Below, in pieces: positions 1-8,317 of a stretch of 64,000 nucleotides of DNA. The DNA is from Candidatus Lucifugimonas marina. GTDB taxonomy: Bacteria > Chloroflexota > Dehalococcoidia > Lucifugimonadales > Lucifugimonadaceae. The position numbers and the translations under genes were made by a program. A model generated the notes under the pieces. It was not told the DNA's origin. It did no database searches and was given only the letters and a program-made list of their open reading frames with translations. Each line of letters opens with the position of its first letter. Position 1 is the stretch's first letter. The DNA lies in contig CP046147.1 of assembly GCA_029593915.1 (NCBI GenBank), positions 2,713,001 to 2,777,000 on the forward strand. The letters are read 5' to 3'.

Positions 1-1
1 A

Positions 2-304
2 GATTTCTCAACTGGCGAGTTTGAAGTGCGGCGAGAAATGACTCCGCATGACATGGCACTGCTGGCGGAAATTTTCGCCCAAGACGCCGGACTCTCCTAC
101 GCCCCACCATGCGAATCAATATTCCGTCTCGATTTCGAAACCAACCGAGGCGTCAGCCAGATCGAATTCATCTGTCGAGACGACTATAAAGCGTTCGATC
201 TCTACTGGAACGAACTTCATGGCAATGCTCCAATAATCGGAGAAATCATTGGTCCCTACCTAACTGGCGACCCTATACCGCAACTACCGACCGCAGCACC
301 CTAA
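2..304 (+). CDS. Hypothetical acidic protein, 5' end outside window
   Basis: The reading frame is open from base 2, so the gene is probably cut by the window edge; a GTG at 26 and ATG at 38 are possible internal starts. The visible part encodes about 100 residues, acidic, with no membrane segment and no motif I recognise. It ends 13 bases before the AIR-synthase-like gene and is likely co-transcribed with it. Function unknown. Codon use matches the neighbours, which supports real coding. Confidence 0.55.
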   Translation, partial: DFSTGEFEVRREMTPHDMALLAEIFAQDAGLSYAPPCESIFRLDFETNRGVSQIEFICRDDYKAFDLYWNELHGNAPIIGEIIGPYLTGDPIPQLPTAAP

Positions 305-317
305 TTTCGCAACACTA

Positions 318-1352
318 ATGAGCGACGAACTAGCAAATAGAAGACTCAAAGCGGGCAAACTACCGCCCGATCTACTTGCGGGTTTTATTGGTGATCTCAA
401 CCAGAACGACAAAAGACTGCTGCTCGGTCCCGGAGTCGGTGAAGATGCGGCATTCGTGTCCTTCGGCAGTTCAACACTCATAGCAAAATCCGACCCGATC
501 ACGTTCGCAACCGATCGAATTGGCTGGTACGCCATACAAGTCAACGCCAACGACATCGCGGCTTGCGGCGGCACTCCAAAATGGTTCCTCGGAACACTTC
601 TTCTTCCCGAAAACGAACCAGCCTCGACTGCCCGTGATATTTTCGCTCAGCTCAACTCTGCAGCAGCGGAACTGGGAATCACGCTTATCGGTGGGCACAC
701 CGAAATTACCGTCGGAATCTCTCGACCAATCATTTCAGGAACCATGCTCGGCGAAGCGGCGCCGTCCGAAACGGTGAAAACCTCGTCCGCACAAATAGAC
801 GACGACATCATTCTGACCTCGGGAATCGCAATCGAAGGCACGGCCATAATCGCCAGAGAGAGTAAGCAAAGTCTTCTCGAAGCAGGGTTGTCTGAAGGCG
901 AAATCGCAAACGCCGCCAATTTCCTCGATTCACCAGGAATATCGGTCGTAAAAGCCGCAAAAATAGCGTCTTCGACCGGTCACGTAACGGCAATGCACGA
1001 TCCGACAGAGGGCGGACTCGCCGGAGCACTCGATGAACTGGCTCGCGCTTCGAATACCGGCGTTTCGATTAACTCCGACCAAGTAAAAATCTATCCGGAA
1101 ACAACGAAAATCTGCGAAGCGCTGAACCTCGACCCATGGGGTCTAATCGCATCAGGTGCGCTACTAATCACCACAAACAAAACCGGCTCTTCAAAAATCA
1201 TCTCAGCACTCAATGAAGCAGGAATTCCATCCGCTGTAATCGGCTCCATCACTCCAGTCGAAGAGGGATTAGCTCGTATATCCAACGGAATCACTGAACC
1301 GTTCCCAATGTTCGAACGAGATGAAATAGCCCGGCTCTACTCTCAAACCTGA
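318..1352 (+). CDS. AIR synthase family protein (HypE/ThiL-like)
   Basis: 344 aa, the right length for the PurM/HypE/ThiL/SelD ATP-binding superfamily. GPGVGEDAA (residues about 38-46) is the N-terminal phosphate/metal-binding signature, LIGGHTEIT (about 123-131) is the second strand motif, and a DPTEGG motif opens the C-terminal PurM domain. It lacks the C-terminal PRIC-type tail with the thiocarbamoylated Cys of true HypE, and lacks the Cys/Sec loop of SelD, so neither hydrogenase maturation nor selenophosphate synthesis can be claimed. Many bacteria carry such 'AIR synthase-related' proteins of unknown substrate. ATG start 13 bases after the preceding gene. Ends with TGA, one of several genes here that use TGA as an ordinary stop. 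Confidence 0.8.
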   Translation: MSDELANRRLKAGKLPPDLLAGFIGDLNQNDKRLLLGPGVGEDAAFVSFGSSTLIAKSDPITFATDRIGWYAIQVNANDIAACGGTPKWFLGTLLLPENEPASTARDIFAQLNSAAAELGITLIGGHTEITVGISRPIISGTMLGEAAPSETVKTSSAQIDDDIILTSGIAIEGTAIIARESKQSLLEAGLSEGEIANAANFLDSPGISVVKAAKIASSTGHVTAMHDPTEGGLAGALDELARASNTGVSINSDQVKIYPETTKICEALNLDPWGLIASGALLITTNKTGSSKIISALNEAGIPSAVIGSITPVEEGLARISNGITEPFPMFERDEIARLYSQT

Positions 1353-1487
1353 TTCAGCGCTAAATAACAATTCGCGTATGTTCCTCTATCGCCCTAACTT
1401 TCATCAAACAATTAGAATGAAATAACGAAATCGCCACAGCGCGACAGCAGACCCTTAATAAACGGGCCTACGAGTCGAAAACGATCT

Positions 1488-3704
1488 ATGACAACTATTC
1501 AACAGATCGGATCCGCCAAGGATCTAATGCACTCGGTACACAAGTACCTGCCAACTGATCGCGCCTCGGCTGTTGAAGACTCGCTCACCTACGCAATAAA
1601 CGCCCACGACGGTCAAGAACGCGACTCAGGCGAACCATTCGTCGTACACCCAATCGCAACTGCCATTCGACTCGCCGATATGCGACTCGATGTAACAACC
1701 ATTCAGGCAGCACTACTTCACGATGTAATCGAAGATTGCGGAATCAGTTTTCAAGAAATCGAAACAGAATTTGGCACCGATGTCGCCAAACTAGTCGACG
1801 GTGTAACCAAACTCAAACGTCTCGACATGATCTCTGAAAACAGCGCAATGCTGAAGCAGATCGCCACTCCCGAGGCAACTCGAGCCGCATCGCTACGCAA
1901 AATGCTCGTAGCTATGGCGGAAGACGTCCGCGTGGTGCTGATCAAACTTTCCGATCGCCTGCACAACATGCAAACGCTCGGGCACCTACCAATACCTAAA
2001 CAACAGCGAATCTCTCGAGAAACTCTCGATATCTACTCACCGCTTGCACATCGACTCGGCATGTACGACATCAAGTGGCAGCTTGAAGACCAAGCATTCC
2101 GTTTCCTCATGCCACGGCAATACAAGTCGATCTCTCGACTCGTGAGCCGAAAGCGCGCCGAACGCGAGATATACACAGAAGCCGCAGTAAAGGCGATTAA
2201 AGGACCGCTCGACAAGGCCAACATCCAATGTGAAGTCGATGGACGAGTCAAGCACCTCTACTCCACCTACAACAAACTCCAGCGATACGAACGTATGGGT
2301 CGAAAGTTCGACGAGATATACGATCTCATCGCAATCCGAGTGGTCACCGAAAACGTCGGAGACTGCTACGCGGCTCTCGGCGTTGTCCACTCGAAGTGGC
2401 GACCCGTACCTGGACAGTTCGATGATTACATCGCCAGTCCAAAAGAAAATATGTATCAGTCGCTCCACACTTCAGTACGTGGACCCGGCAACTACCCGAT
2501 CGAAGTACAAATTCGTACTCAAGAAATGCACGAAATCGCCGAAGAAGGCGTCGCTTCCCACTGGATGTACAAGGAAGGCGACGACAGCGGCCCGAAGGTC
2601 GACAATTTCGAAACGAAAATGTCTTGGCTCAGGCAATTGCTCGACTGGCAGCGTGAACTATCGGGTGACGAAGAGTACTTGGCAACGGTTCGCACCGACA
2701 TCCTGCAAGACCAGGTGTTCGTCTATACGCCTCAAGGAGATGTGAAAGATCTCCCAGCTGGCGCAACACCAATCGATTTCGCCTATCGCATCCACACCGA
2801 TCTCGGTCACAACACTGTCGGCGCAGTCGTAAACGGCAAGCTAACCGCGCTCAACACTCCGCTAAACAACGGTGATGTTGTCGAAATTCGAAAAGCTCGA
2901 ATCCCCCGAGGGCCAAGTCTGGACTGGCTAAACTCCGATCTCGGATACATCATCACCGGAAGTGCCCACACCAAGGTCAAGCAGTGGTTCCGTAAACAGG
3001 AACGACAAAGCAACGTTCGCCGCGGTAAAGATCTACTCAAGAAAGAGCTTCGACGACTCGGCCTCAGGTACAACGAGAAAGAAATCGTTGCCAGTCTCGA
3101 CTATGAAAGTTTCGACGACCTAACCGAAGCACTCGGAACGGGCCAAATCTCGGTCGCACGAGTTGCCGAAACTCTCAGCCCGGCACCCGACGAAGTATTC
3201 ACATCCGAACTCAAGCTCGGCGACTCAGGCAAGCCCCCCACCGACCAGACCAAAGGTCTCGTCGTCATGGGCGAACCCGGTCTGCTAACCAGAATCGCAC
3301 GGTGCTGCAGCCCTGTTTATGGAGATGAAATTACTGGTTACCTCACCCGTGGCAGGGGCGTAACCGTTCACAGGCACAACTGTCCGATCCTTCGCGATAC
3401 GGAAGATACCGACCGACATATACCCGTGGCATGGGGTCACTACGAGACAACCTATGCCTCGCGATTGCAGATCAAAGCATTCGACCGCGTCGGGCTAATT
3501 CGCGACATTACTAACGTCGTTTCATCTGAAAACGTCAATATTCACTCACTCACATCTGACGAAGACGACAAAACCAATGCGTGTACTGTCTCACTTACGG
3601 TGTACACTACAGGGGTAGAGCAGTTAAGTCGGCTCTTCTCCCGCGTGGAAACGATCCCAGGTGTAGACACAGTCTTCCGGGTCAGCGAAGCGCAGAGTTC
3701 GTAG
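1488..3704 (+). CDS. rel: Bifunctional (p)ppGpp synthetase/hydrolase Rel
   Basis: 738 aa, full length for the RelA/SpoT family. An N-terminal HD hydrolase domain has His54 (FVVHP) and the HD pair at 78-79 (LLHDVIEDC), so ppGpp hydrolysis should be intact. The synthetase domain contains the YDLIAIRVV segment and the PKENMYQSLHT motif. A TGS domain follows (DQVFVYTPQG ... IDFAYRIHTDLGH), then a Cys/His-rich zinc-finger-like region (ARCCSPVYGDEI, VHRHNCP) and a C-terminal ACT domain (about 660-738). It makes and degrades the alarmone in the stringent response. ATG start; rpsT lies 67 bases downstream on the same strand. Confidence 0.97.
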   Translation: MTTIQQIGSAKDLMHSVHKYLPTDRASAVEDSLTYAINAHDGQERDSGEPFVVHPIATAIRLADMRLDVTTIQAALLHDVIEDCGISFQEIETEFGTDVAKLVDGVTKLKRLDMISENSAMLKQIATPEATRAASLRKMLVAMAEDVRVVLIKLSDRLHNMQTLGHLPIPKQQRISRETLDIYSPLAHRLGMYDIKWQLEDQAFRFLMPRQYKSISRLVSRKRAEREIYTEAAVKAIKGPLDKANIQCEVDGRVKHLYSTYNKLQRYERMGRKFDEIYDLIAIRVVTENVGDCYAALGVVHSKWRPVPGQFDDYIASPKENMYQSLHTSVRGPGNYPIEVQIRTQEMHEIAEEGVASHWMYKEGDDSGPKVDNFETKMSWLRQLLDWQRELSGDEEYLATVRTDILQDQVFVYTPQGDVKDLPAGATPIDFAYRIHTDLGHNTVGAVVNGKLTALNTPLNNGDVVEIRKARIPRGPSLDWLNSDLGYIITGSAHTKVKQWFRKQERQSNVRRGKDLLKKELRRLGLRYNEKEIVASLDYESFDDLTEALGTGQISVARVAETLSPAPDEVFTSELKLGDSGKPPTDQTKGLVVMGEPGLLTRIARCCSPVYGDEITGYLTRGRGVTVHRHNCPILRDTEDTDRHIPVAWGHYETTYASRLQIKAFDRVGLIRDITNVVSSENVNIHSLTSDEDDKTNACTVSLTVYTTGVEQLSRLFSRVETIPGVDTVFRVSEAQSS

Positions 3705-3771
3705 CGATACAAACTCGAAAATCGCATAAAATCGTCTTCATAGCATCTAGAACAGTTACCAAGGAACACCA

Positions 3772-4029
3772 ATGCCTGCCGCTAAAACTTTGCGCGCACA
3801 GAACCGCAAAGCAGACCGAAACCGATCAACTCGATCCTTCACACGAAGCCGAGTTCGCACTATCTCAGAAGTGATCGCAGACGGCTCAAAAACCGACGAG
3901 TCAGACACAGCGCTGAAGAACGCGATCTCAGCTCTCGACCAGGCTGTTTCAAAAGGTGTAATGCACCGAAACACAGCTGCTCGCAAGAAGTCTCGACTCA
4001 CCAAGCAGTACAACAAGCTTTCTAGCTAA
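3772..4029 (+). CDS. rpsT: 30S ribosomal protein S20
   Basis: 85 aa, basic, typical length for bS20, which binds 16S rRNA near helix 44 in the small subunit. The sequence begins MPAAKTLRAQNRKADRNR and ends in the conserved MHRNTAARKKSRLTKQYNK block, diagnostic for S20. ATG start preceded by an AAGGAAC Shine-Dalgarno-like sequence. It follows rel at 67 bases and precedes the His-rich gene by 15 bases. Confidence 0.96.
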   Translation: MPAAKTLRAQNRKADRNRSTRSFTRSRVRTISEVIADGSKTDESDTALKNAISALDQAVSKGVMHRNTAARKKSRLTKQYNKLSS

Positions 4030-4044
4030 CTCGGGATTAGACCT

Positions 4045-4680
4045 TTGACTCAGGGTCCAGAAAACTCTCCCGAACACGCTCACGACCATGCGGCCGATAC
4101 ACATCGGCCCGGTCCGCCTTCAGAATCCGAAGACACCCAGTTCAACTGGCGAATTCACCACCCTTTCGAGGGCGTGGAGGATCGTGTCGCGGTTGAAGTA
4201 GCCCCATGGAAGGGTCTACTCCCTCGATGGCGATTCGTCGTTCCAGGCGATTTCGATGGCCCAGCTAGATGGGGCATTGGCCCTGCTGGCACGGGTGAAA
4301 TCGACGAAAACGTAAAACGCCCCGCAAAAGACGGCCCCATACAAATGGTGAATGGTCCGCTCGTAGTATGGTTCGGCGGTCATGAGTCACTTTCGACCAA
4401 ATTATCTGCATACCTCGTATTTGAAGGCCGCCCTCCGCACTATGTTGCGTTCGGCCAGGCCGACGCTGTTGCAGGCCCTCCCGGTAATCTCGAAGGCATC
4501 TCGTTTGGTGACGATCACCCAACGCACCCTAACGCCTACATCGACCAGTCTCATGGACACGATCAGCCGGCTCCGGGACTCGATCCACACGCTGGGCACG
4601 ATCACGACCACGCTGGACACGATCACTCAGGGCACGACCATAGCCACGACGGTCACGACCACTCGGGTCACCAGCACTAA
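4045..4680 (+). CDS. Hypothetical protein with His/Asp-rich C-terminal tail
   Basis: 211 aa from a TTG start 15 bases after rpsT. Residues about 25-160 form a Trp/Gly-rich globular region that I cannot assign to a family. The last 45 residues are a run of HDH, GHDHS and HDGHDH repeats, and the N-terminus also has HAHDHAADTH, so both ends could bind transition metals (Ni, Zn or Co are typical for such tails). No signal peptide or membrane segment is seen, so a cytoplasmic metal store or metallochaperone is possible but unproven. The 3' end overlaps the likely 5' part of the next lipoprotein frame. Confidence 0.7.
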   Translation: MTQGPENSPEHAHDHAADTHRPGPPSESEDTQFNWRIHHPFEGVEDRVAVEVAPWKGLLPRWRFVVPGDFDGPARWGIGPAGTGEIDENVKRPAKDGPIQMVNGPLVVWFGGHESLSTKLSAYLVFEGRPPHYVAFGQADAVAGPPGNLEGISFGDDHPTHPNAYIDQSHGHDQPAPGLDPHAGHDHDHAGHDHSGHDHSHDGHDHSGHQH

Positions 4681-4693
4681 ATTTTTCTCTCTA

Positions 4694-5383
4694 GTGCTGT
4701 TGCTCAGCATTGCGCTCGTAAGTTCGGCATGCGGCTCCGAATCGCCACCAGCGCCCCTAACACCTTTCGCGCCGGCAGATGCGAGTACACAGACTCCACC
4801 GCAAACTCCCGTAGTCATCGTTTAAACGGTGATTGTCACAGCCACTGCTACAACAACACCATTACCGACGAACACCGTTGTCATCACTCCAGTTCCAACC
4901 CTCGCGCCTACGGTCGCCGCAGACCCAACAATAATTCCGACTGCTGCGCCTCTGCCCACGATCACTCCCACAGCGACGATGATCGCAATCACTCATGAAC
5001 CGTCGATTGCAGCACAGGCAACAGCCACGCCCATCACGACTATTCCGCCGTCTCCTCACTTCACGGCATCGCCTGCAACTGCAACACCAACCCCGACAAT
5101 CGTTCCAATCGCCACAGAACCACCCACATCTGTCGCCACAAGCACGCCACAGCCAACCGCGACTAACACTCCTGTTTCGACAGCTACACCTACTCCAATC
5201 CCAACCGCGACTTCAATCACAGGATTCGATCCTTTCGGCGAAGATCGAAACTGCGGCGATTTCTCCGATTGGTCAACAGCTCAGGCATTCTTCATCGCTG
5301 CCGGCGGTCCAAACGACGACCCACACCAACTCGATGGCGACAACGACGGCACAGCATGCGAATCCCTCCCCGGCGCTCCGTAA
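4694..5383 (+). pseudogene. Thr/Pro-rich lipoprotein with Excalibur domain, broken by in-frame TAA
   Basis: Two open segments lie in the same frame, separated only by a TAA at 4823-4825. The upstream segment encodes a hydrophobic signal (LVLLLSIALVSSAC) with a lipobox-like Cys; the downstream one encodes a long Thr/Pro/Ala repeat stalk of about 130 residues and a C-terminal Excalibur-type domain (NCGDFSDWSTAQAFF ... LDGDNDGTACE) with the DxDxDGxxCE calcium-binding loop. Read through, it would be an extracytoplasmic, calcium-binding surface lipoprotein of about 230 aa. GTG 4694 is a minimal start; the frame stays open further upstream inside the preceding gene, so the true start is uncertain. 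It is either a recent nonsense mutation or a base error. Confidence 0.6.
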
Positions 5384-5433
5384 CCTCCACCAACGCAACG
5401 AACTATCAGCAGCCCGAACCGCTCCTCACGTCA

Positions 5434-5451
5434 CCCCGATGAAATTCGGGG
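5434..5451. repeat. Short hairpin repeat family B (CCCCGA...TCGGGG), copy 1
   Basis: CCCCGA-TGAAAT-TCGGGG, followed by TCAAT. A near-identical copy lies at 6518-6535. Each copy precedes a family A hairpin by 60-80 bases, so B and A look like parts of one composite unit. It could also act as a terminator for the lipoprotein gene, but no T run follows. Confidence 0.7.
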
Positions 5452-5513
5452 TCAATCAAACACACCAGCCAACTTCTACCGACCACCCAGACCGACCGCC
5501 ACCGATCCTGTCA

Positions 5514-5533
5514 TCCTGAATTCATTTTCAGGA
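5514..5533. repeat. Short hairpin repeat family A (TCCTGAA...TTCAGGA), copy 1
   Basis: 7-bp arms TCCTGAA/TTCAGGA with a 6-nt loop. Copies occur at 6581-6600, 15895-15914 and 54402-54421, each preceded by (T)CA and followed by TCTA, so the conserved unit is about 28 bases. All copies are intergenic. REP-like dispersed repeat. Confidence 0.8.
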
Positions 5534-5589
5534 TCTATCACCCGCCACTCAGATCACTCGACTCAGCCAACCTCTCCAGAACACCATCC

Positions 5590-5634
5590 TGAGCCCCACC
5601 TGCACTGAGCCAGTCGAACGTGTCGAAGGGTCAC
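5590..5634. repeat. Degenerate dispersed repeat (CACTGAGCC...GTCGAA type)
   Basis: Contains GCACTGAGCCAGTCGAACG and GTCGAAGGGTCA. It resembles the CTGAGCCTGTCGAAG-type intergenic repeat widespread in bacterial genomes (recalled, not searched). It lies between the family A hairpin and the lexA promoter region. The rest of 5384-5766 shows no coding potential. Confidence 0.45.
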
Positions 5635-5766
5635 ACACTCAACATTCCCCAACCCAGCCAACCATCAGCGCCCCAAAAACAAAGTTTTCCGAACTTATGA
5701 TCGGAACTCGTGACACGCTCAATTGACACACAACTGCACCGACTGATAATTTTCAGAACATTAGTG

Positions 5767-5778
5767 CGAATACATTCG
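5767..5778. promoter_or_regulatory. Candidate SOS box upstream of lexA
   Basis: CGAAT-AC-ATTCG is a perfect inverted repeat with 5-bp arms, 50 bases before the lexA ATG. It resembles the Gram-positive-type LexA box (CGAAC-N4-GTTCG) with narrower spacing. Its position suggests lexA autoregulation; no other copy was seen in the window. Confidence 0.55.
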
Positions 5779-5828
5779 TGCTACGTAGCAACCGGCCAGG
5801 TCAGAAAAAAAGTTCAGGAATAGAACAG

Positions 5829-6485
5829 ATGAAGAAACTCTCCGAGAAGCAGGGACTAATACTGTCGTTCATCGAGGAGTTCATCGACGAACACGATTAC
5901 CCGCCTTCCATCCGAGACATCCAGACCGGATGTGACATCAGTTCGACTTCTGTTGTTTCCTACAATCTCGACCGGCTCAAAGAAAACGGCTACCTGAACC
6001 GTCACTCTGAAGTCTCACGAGGACTCAGCCTGTCGAACCAGCGAGATAACACGCCCGAACCACTTTCGATGGACACAGTCGCTGTTCCGCTGCTCGGAAC
6101 AATCGCCGCCGGCTCGCCATTCCCGATGCCAGAAAACGACACTTGGTCCGATCTTTCAGGTTCTGAGCTAATCGATCTGCCTCAGGCGATCACCGGAACG
6201 GGTGATGGTGTTTACGCCCTTAAAGTCAGAGGCGAATCGATGATCGATGCGCTTATCTCGGATGGCGATCTCGTGATCATGGAACAGGCATCTTCAGTTC
6301 GAAACGGGCAGATGGCTGCGGTTCGAATCAAGTCTGACAACACCACGACGCTGAAGCACTACTACTCTGAGGGCCCACGTACTCGACTTGAGCCTGCGAA
6401 CTCTCAGATGCAAGCCATGACTTTCCAATCCCAAGACGTAGAAGTACTCAGCCGCGTAGTAGCCGTATGGCGCTACATGGGCTAA
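5829..6485 (+). CDS. lexA: SOS response repressor LexA
   Basis: 218 aa from ATG 5829, chosen over the longer GTG 5778 frame because an AGGAA ribosome site lies 8 bases upstream and family homology begins here (MKKLSEKQGLILSFIEEF). The N-terminal winged helix-turn-helix has the PPSIRDIQ helix at about 25-32. The C-terminal S24 peptidase domain has the Ala94-Gly95 self-cleavage bond (TIAAGSPF), Ser137 (RGESMID) and Lys176 (TTLKHYY) as the catalytic dyad. RecA-stimulated autocleavage would derepress DNA-damage genes. It is flanked on both sides by B plus A hairpin repeats. Confidence 0.95.
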   Translation: MKKLSEKQGLILSFIEEFIDEHDYPPSIRDIQTGCDISSTSVVSYNLDRLKENGYLNRHSEVSRGLSLSNQRDNTPEPLSMDTVAVPLLGTIAAGSPFPMPENDTWSDLSGSELIDLPQAITGTGDGVYALKVRGESMIDALISDGDLVIMEQASSVRNGQMAAVRIKSDNTTTLKHYYSEGPRTRLEPANSQMQAMTFQSQDVEVLSRVVAVWRYMG

Positions 6486-6517
6486 CGAGCCCCGGTACTT
6501 CGAATCGCCTCATCTCA

Positions 6518-6535
6518 CCCCGATGAAAATCGGGG
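6518..6535. repeat. Short hairpin repeat family B, copy 2
   Basis: CCCCGA-TGAAAA-TCGGGG followed by TCAAT, differing from the 5434 copy by one loop base. It lies 33 bases after lexA, where it might also help end transcription. Otherwise 6486-6789 holds only this, the next family A copy and the tatA promoter region. Confidence 0.7.
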
Positions 6536-6580
6536 TCAATTCTCCGACGCCGCTCATCCACCAACCACTCTCGACTCTCA

Positions 6581-6600
6581 TCCTGAATTCATTTTCAGGA
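6581..6600. repeat. Short hairpin repeat family A, copy 2
   Basis: TCCTGAA-TTCATT-TTCAGGA, identical in arms and loop to the copy at 5514-5533, followed by TCTA. Together with the family B copy at 6518 it repeats the arrangement found on the other side of lexA. Confidence 0.8.
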
Positions 6601-6789
6601 TCTAACGCCCAACCTGAATAATCCCACAGCCCCCAAAGCCACGGACCAATTGGCGAATCTGGGGCGAACACCCCGCAAAACCTCACGCGTTCGTTAGGCG
6701 TGAGAAAACTCTCGGCGTATACTTGAAGTTGAACCCCGGTTCAATACAACAAGTCCCCACAACAAACGGGACCCCTCGGAGCTATATCT

Positions 6790-6987
6790 GTGTTCCAGAA
6801 CTTTGGCATCTGGCAAATCGCCCTCATACTCGTAATCGTCTTGCTTCTCTTCGGAGTAGGCAAACTGCCGCAGGTCGGCAAGGGAATGGGACAGGCGATC
6901 AACGAGTTCAAGTCCGCCGTCGACACCAAGGACGAAGAGTCCGATTCTGACACCGGCGACAAGAGCGACGAAGCTAAATCTAGCTAG
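6790..6987 (+). CDS. tatA: Sec-independent protein translocase TatA
   Basis: 65 aa from a GTG start. A single N-terminal membrane helix (about residues 7-22, WQIALILVIVLLLFG) is followed by the FGxxKLP hinge (LLFGVGKLPQVGKGMGQAI), an amphipathic helix and an acidic, disordered tail. This is the classic TatA architecture and size. TatA oligomers form the passage for folded twin-arginine substrates in the inner membrane. It converges with the tatB-like/tatC genes of the minus strand, ending about 70 bases from tatC's stop. Confidence 0.93.
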   Translation: MFQNFGIWQIALILVIVLLLFGVGKLPQVGKGMGQAINEFKSAVDTKDEESDSDTGDKSDEAKSS

Positions 6988-7033
6988 TCAGCTCGGGCTG
7001 CCCAACCAACCAAACCAACACGCACGAAACCAA

Positions 7034-7057
7034 AGAGCGCAAACAAACCAGCGCTCT
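7034..7057 (+). terminator. Hairpin between convergent tatA and tatC
   Basis: AGAGCGC / GCGCTCT arms of 7 bp with a 10-nt A-rich loop, followed by ATTCTT. It sits between tatA (+) and tatC (-) and touches the tatC stop codon, so it can serve as tatA's terminator. Confidence 0.55.
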
Positions 7058-7784
7058 ATTCTTCGCGCCCTCGTTCGGCGAACTTCACGAGCAGCATTCC
7101 TATCTCAAAAAGCAGCATCACCGGAATCGCCACGATCACCTGAGAAACGGGATCAGTAGGAGTCACAGCCGCTCCGAAGATGAATGCAATCAGAATCATC
7201 CAACGGCGTTTCGTCTTCAGCCAACCCGAAGTCAAAATCCCAATCTTCGCCAGCAAGAACATCACTATGGGCAGTTCGAAAATCGTGCCCAGCCAGAAGA
7301 TAATCCCTACCGTCATCGAAACAACCGAAGCCGCCGTAATCGTCGGCACAGCCAAGCTTCCTTGGAACTGCAACATAAACTCGAACAAACGAGGAATCAG
7401 CACCAGATACGCAAACGACGCCCCGATTGCGAACGAAATCAACGATCCCGGAATCAGAAAATAGACGTACTTACGCTCGTTTGATTTAAGACCCGGTTGG
7501 AAAAATCTCGACATCTCCCAAAGGAAATAGGGCAGCGCAGCGGTCAATCCCACCATCACCGCCAACTTCGCAGCTGCCACCCACGCCTCGGTCAGAGTCA
7601 GCTGAATGATGTCACCGCCAGCAGCCTCGATCAGCTCACGGGCCTTCGCTGTGAATTCGTTAAATATCCAGCGGAAGTTGAACACTGCAACGGCAATAAA
7701 TACCACCGCAACAATTGCTACTCGGAAAAGCCGCCGCTTCAGCTCGTTCAGGTGAGACAGAACCGACATGGCGTTGTCGTTCAC
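7056..7784 (-). CDS. tatC: Twin-arginine translocase subunit TatC
   Basis: 242 aa with six predicted membrane helices, the normal TatC size. The N-terminal MSVLSHLNELKRRL matches the conserved 'HLxELRxRL' cytoplasmic signal-peptide-binding segment, and 'LWEMSRFFQPGLKSNERKY' is the conserved loop before helix 3. TatC is the receptor for RR signal peptides. The start codon overlaps the tatB-like stop by 4 bases, showing translational coupling in the rlmD-maf-tatB-like-tatC operon. Confidence 0.95.
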   Translation of the reverse strand: MNDNAMSVLSHLNELKRRLFRVAIVAVVFIAVAVFNFRWIFNEFTAKARELIEAAGGDIIQLTLTEAWVAAAKLAVMVGLTAALPYFLWEMSRFFQPGLKSNERKYVYFLIPGSLISFAIGASFAYLVLIPRLFEFMLQFQGSLAVPTITAASVVSMTVGIIFWLGTIFELPIVMFLLAKIGILTSGWLKTKRRWMILIAFIFGAAVTPTDPVSQVIVAIPVMLLFEIGMLLVKFAERGREE

Positions 7785-8317
7785 GACTTCACCTCATCGT
7801 TCTTCTCAGCACTCTCTTCGCTATCCAAAGGTTCTGATGTCTTGGGAGCAGCGGCAGCCTCAGGCGGACCCGACTTCTTTGCAAGCAATTCACCACTAGC
7901 ACCCGATTCACCAGAATCAGCACCACTCGCACCTGAAATATTCAAATCTGGAATCGAATCCCGTACTTCAGGGTCGACCTGAATCGGCGGTCGACTGAAC
8001 TTCCAGTCACGAGGAATCGACTTGTCGACAACCGCGTTCGCACGACGAATATCATCGGCGATTTGATCAATCTTGAAATCATCCTCAAGCGACTTAACCG
8101 TGTCCTTGATCCCATCGGCATCGATCTGCTCTTTGAGATCTTCAAGATCAATCGCTTCCGTAATCAATGTCTGCAACGTGTCACGCTGACGCTTCAAATC
8201 ACTGTAAATTTTGCGGCCATCCCGAATGCCTTGCAGCATACGTTTCGGACCCAGTACAAACAGAGCAATTGCGCCGATCAGCACAATCTCTAAGCCGCCA
8301 AGACCAAAGAAGCTCAT
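7781..8317 (-). CDS. TatA/TatB-like translocase subunit (probable TatB)
   Basis: 178 aa from the ATG at 8317, chosen over an upstream start because MSFFGLGGLEIVLIG is the conserved TatA/B beginning and this ATG overlaps the maf stop as ATGA. One N-terminal membrane helix, the FVLGPKRM hinge, then a long charged coiled-coil region (about 25-110) and an acidic Ala/Ser/Pro-rich tail. The long soluble helix and the place right before tatC favour a TatB role (with a separate short TatA at 6790), but sequence alone cannot exclude a second TatA. Confidence 0.85.
   Translation of the reverse strand: MSFFGLGGLEIVLIGAIALFVLGPKRMLQGIRDGRKIYSDLKRQRDTLQTLITEAIDLEDLKEQIDADGIKDTVKSLEDDFKIDQIADDIRRANAVVDKSIPRDWKFSRPPIQVDPEVRDSIPDLNISGASGADSGESGASGELLAKKSGPPEAAAAPKTSEPLDSEESAEKNDEVKS

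Noticed and set aside
318-1352. SelD (selenophosphate synthase), which would support the Sec-rhodanese
   Set aside because: It has the AIR-synthase fold motifs but lacks the Cys/Sec-containing glycine-rich loop of SelD.
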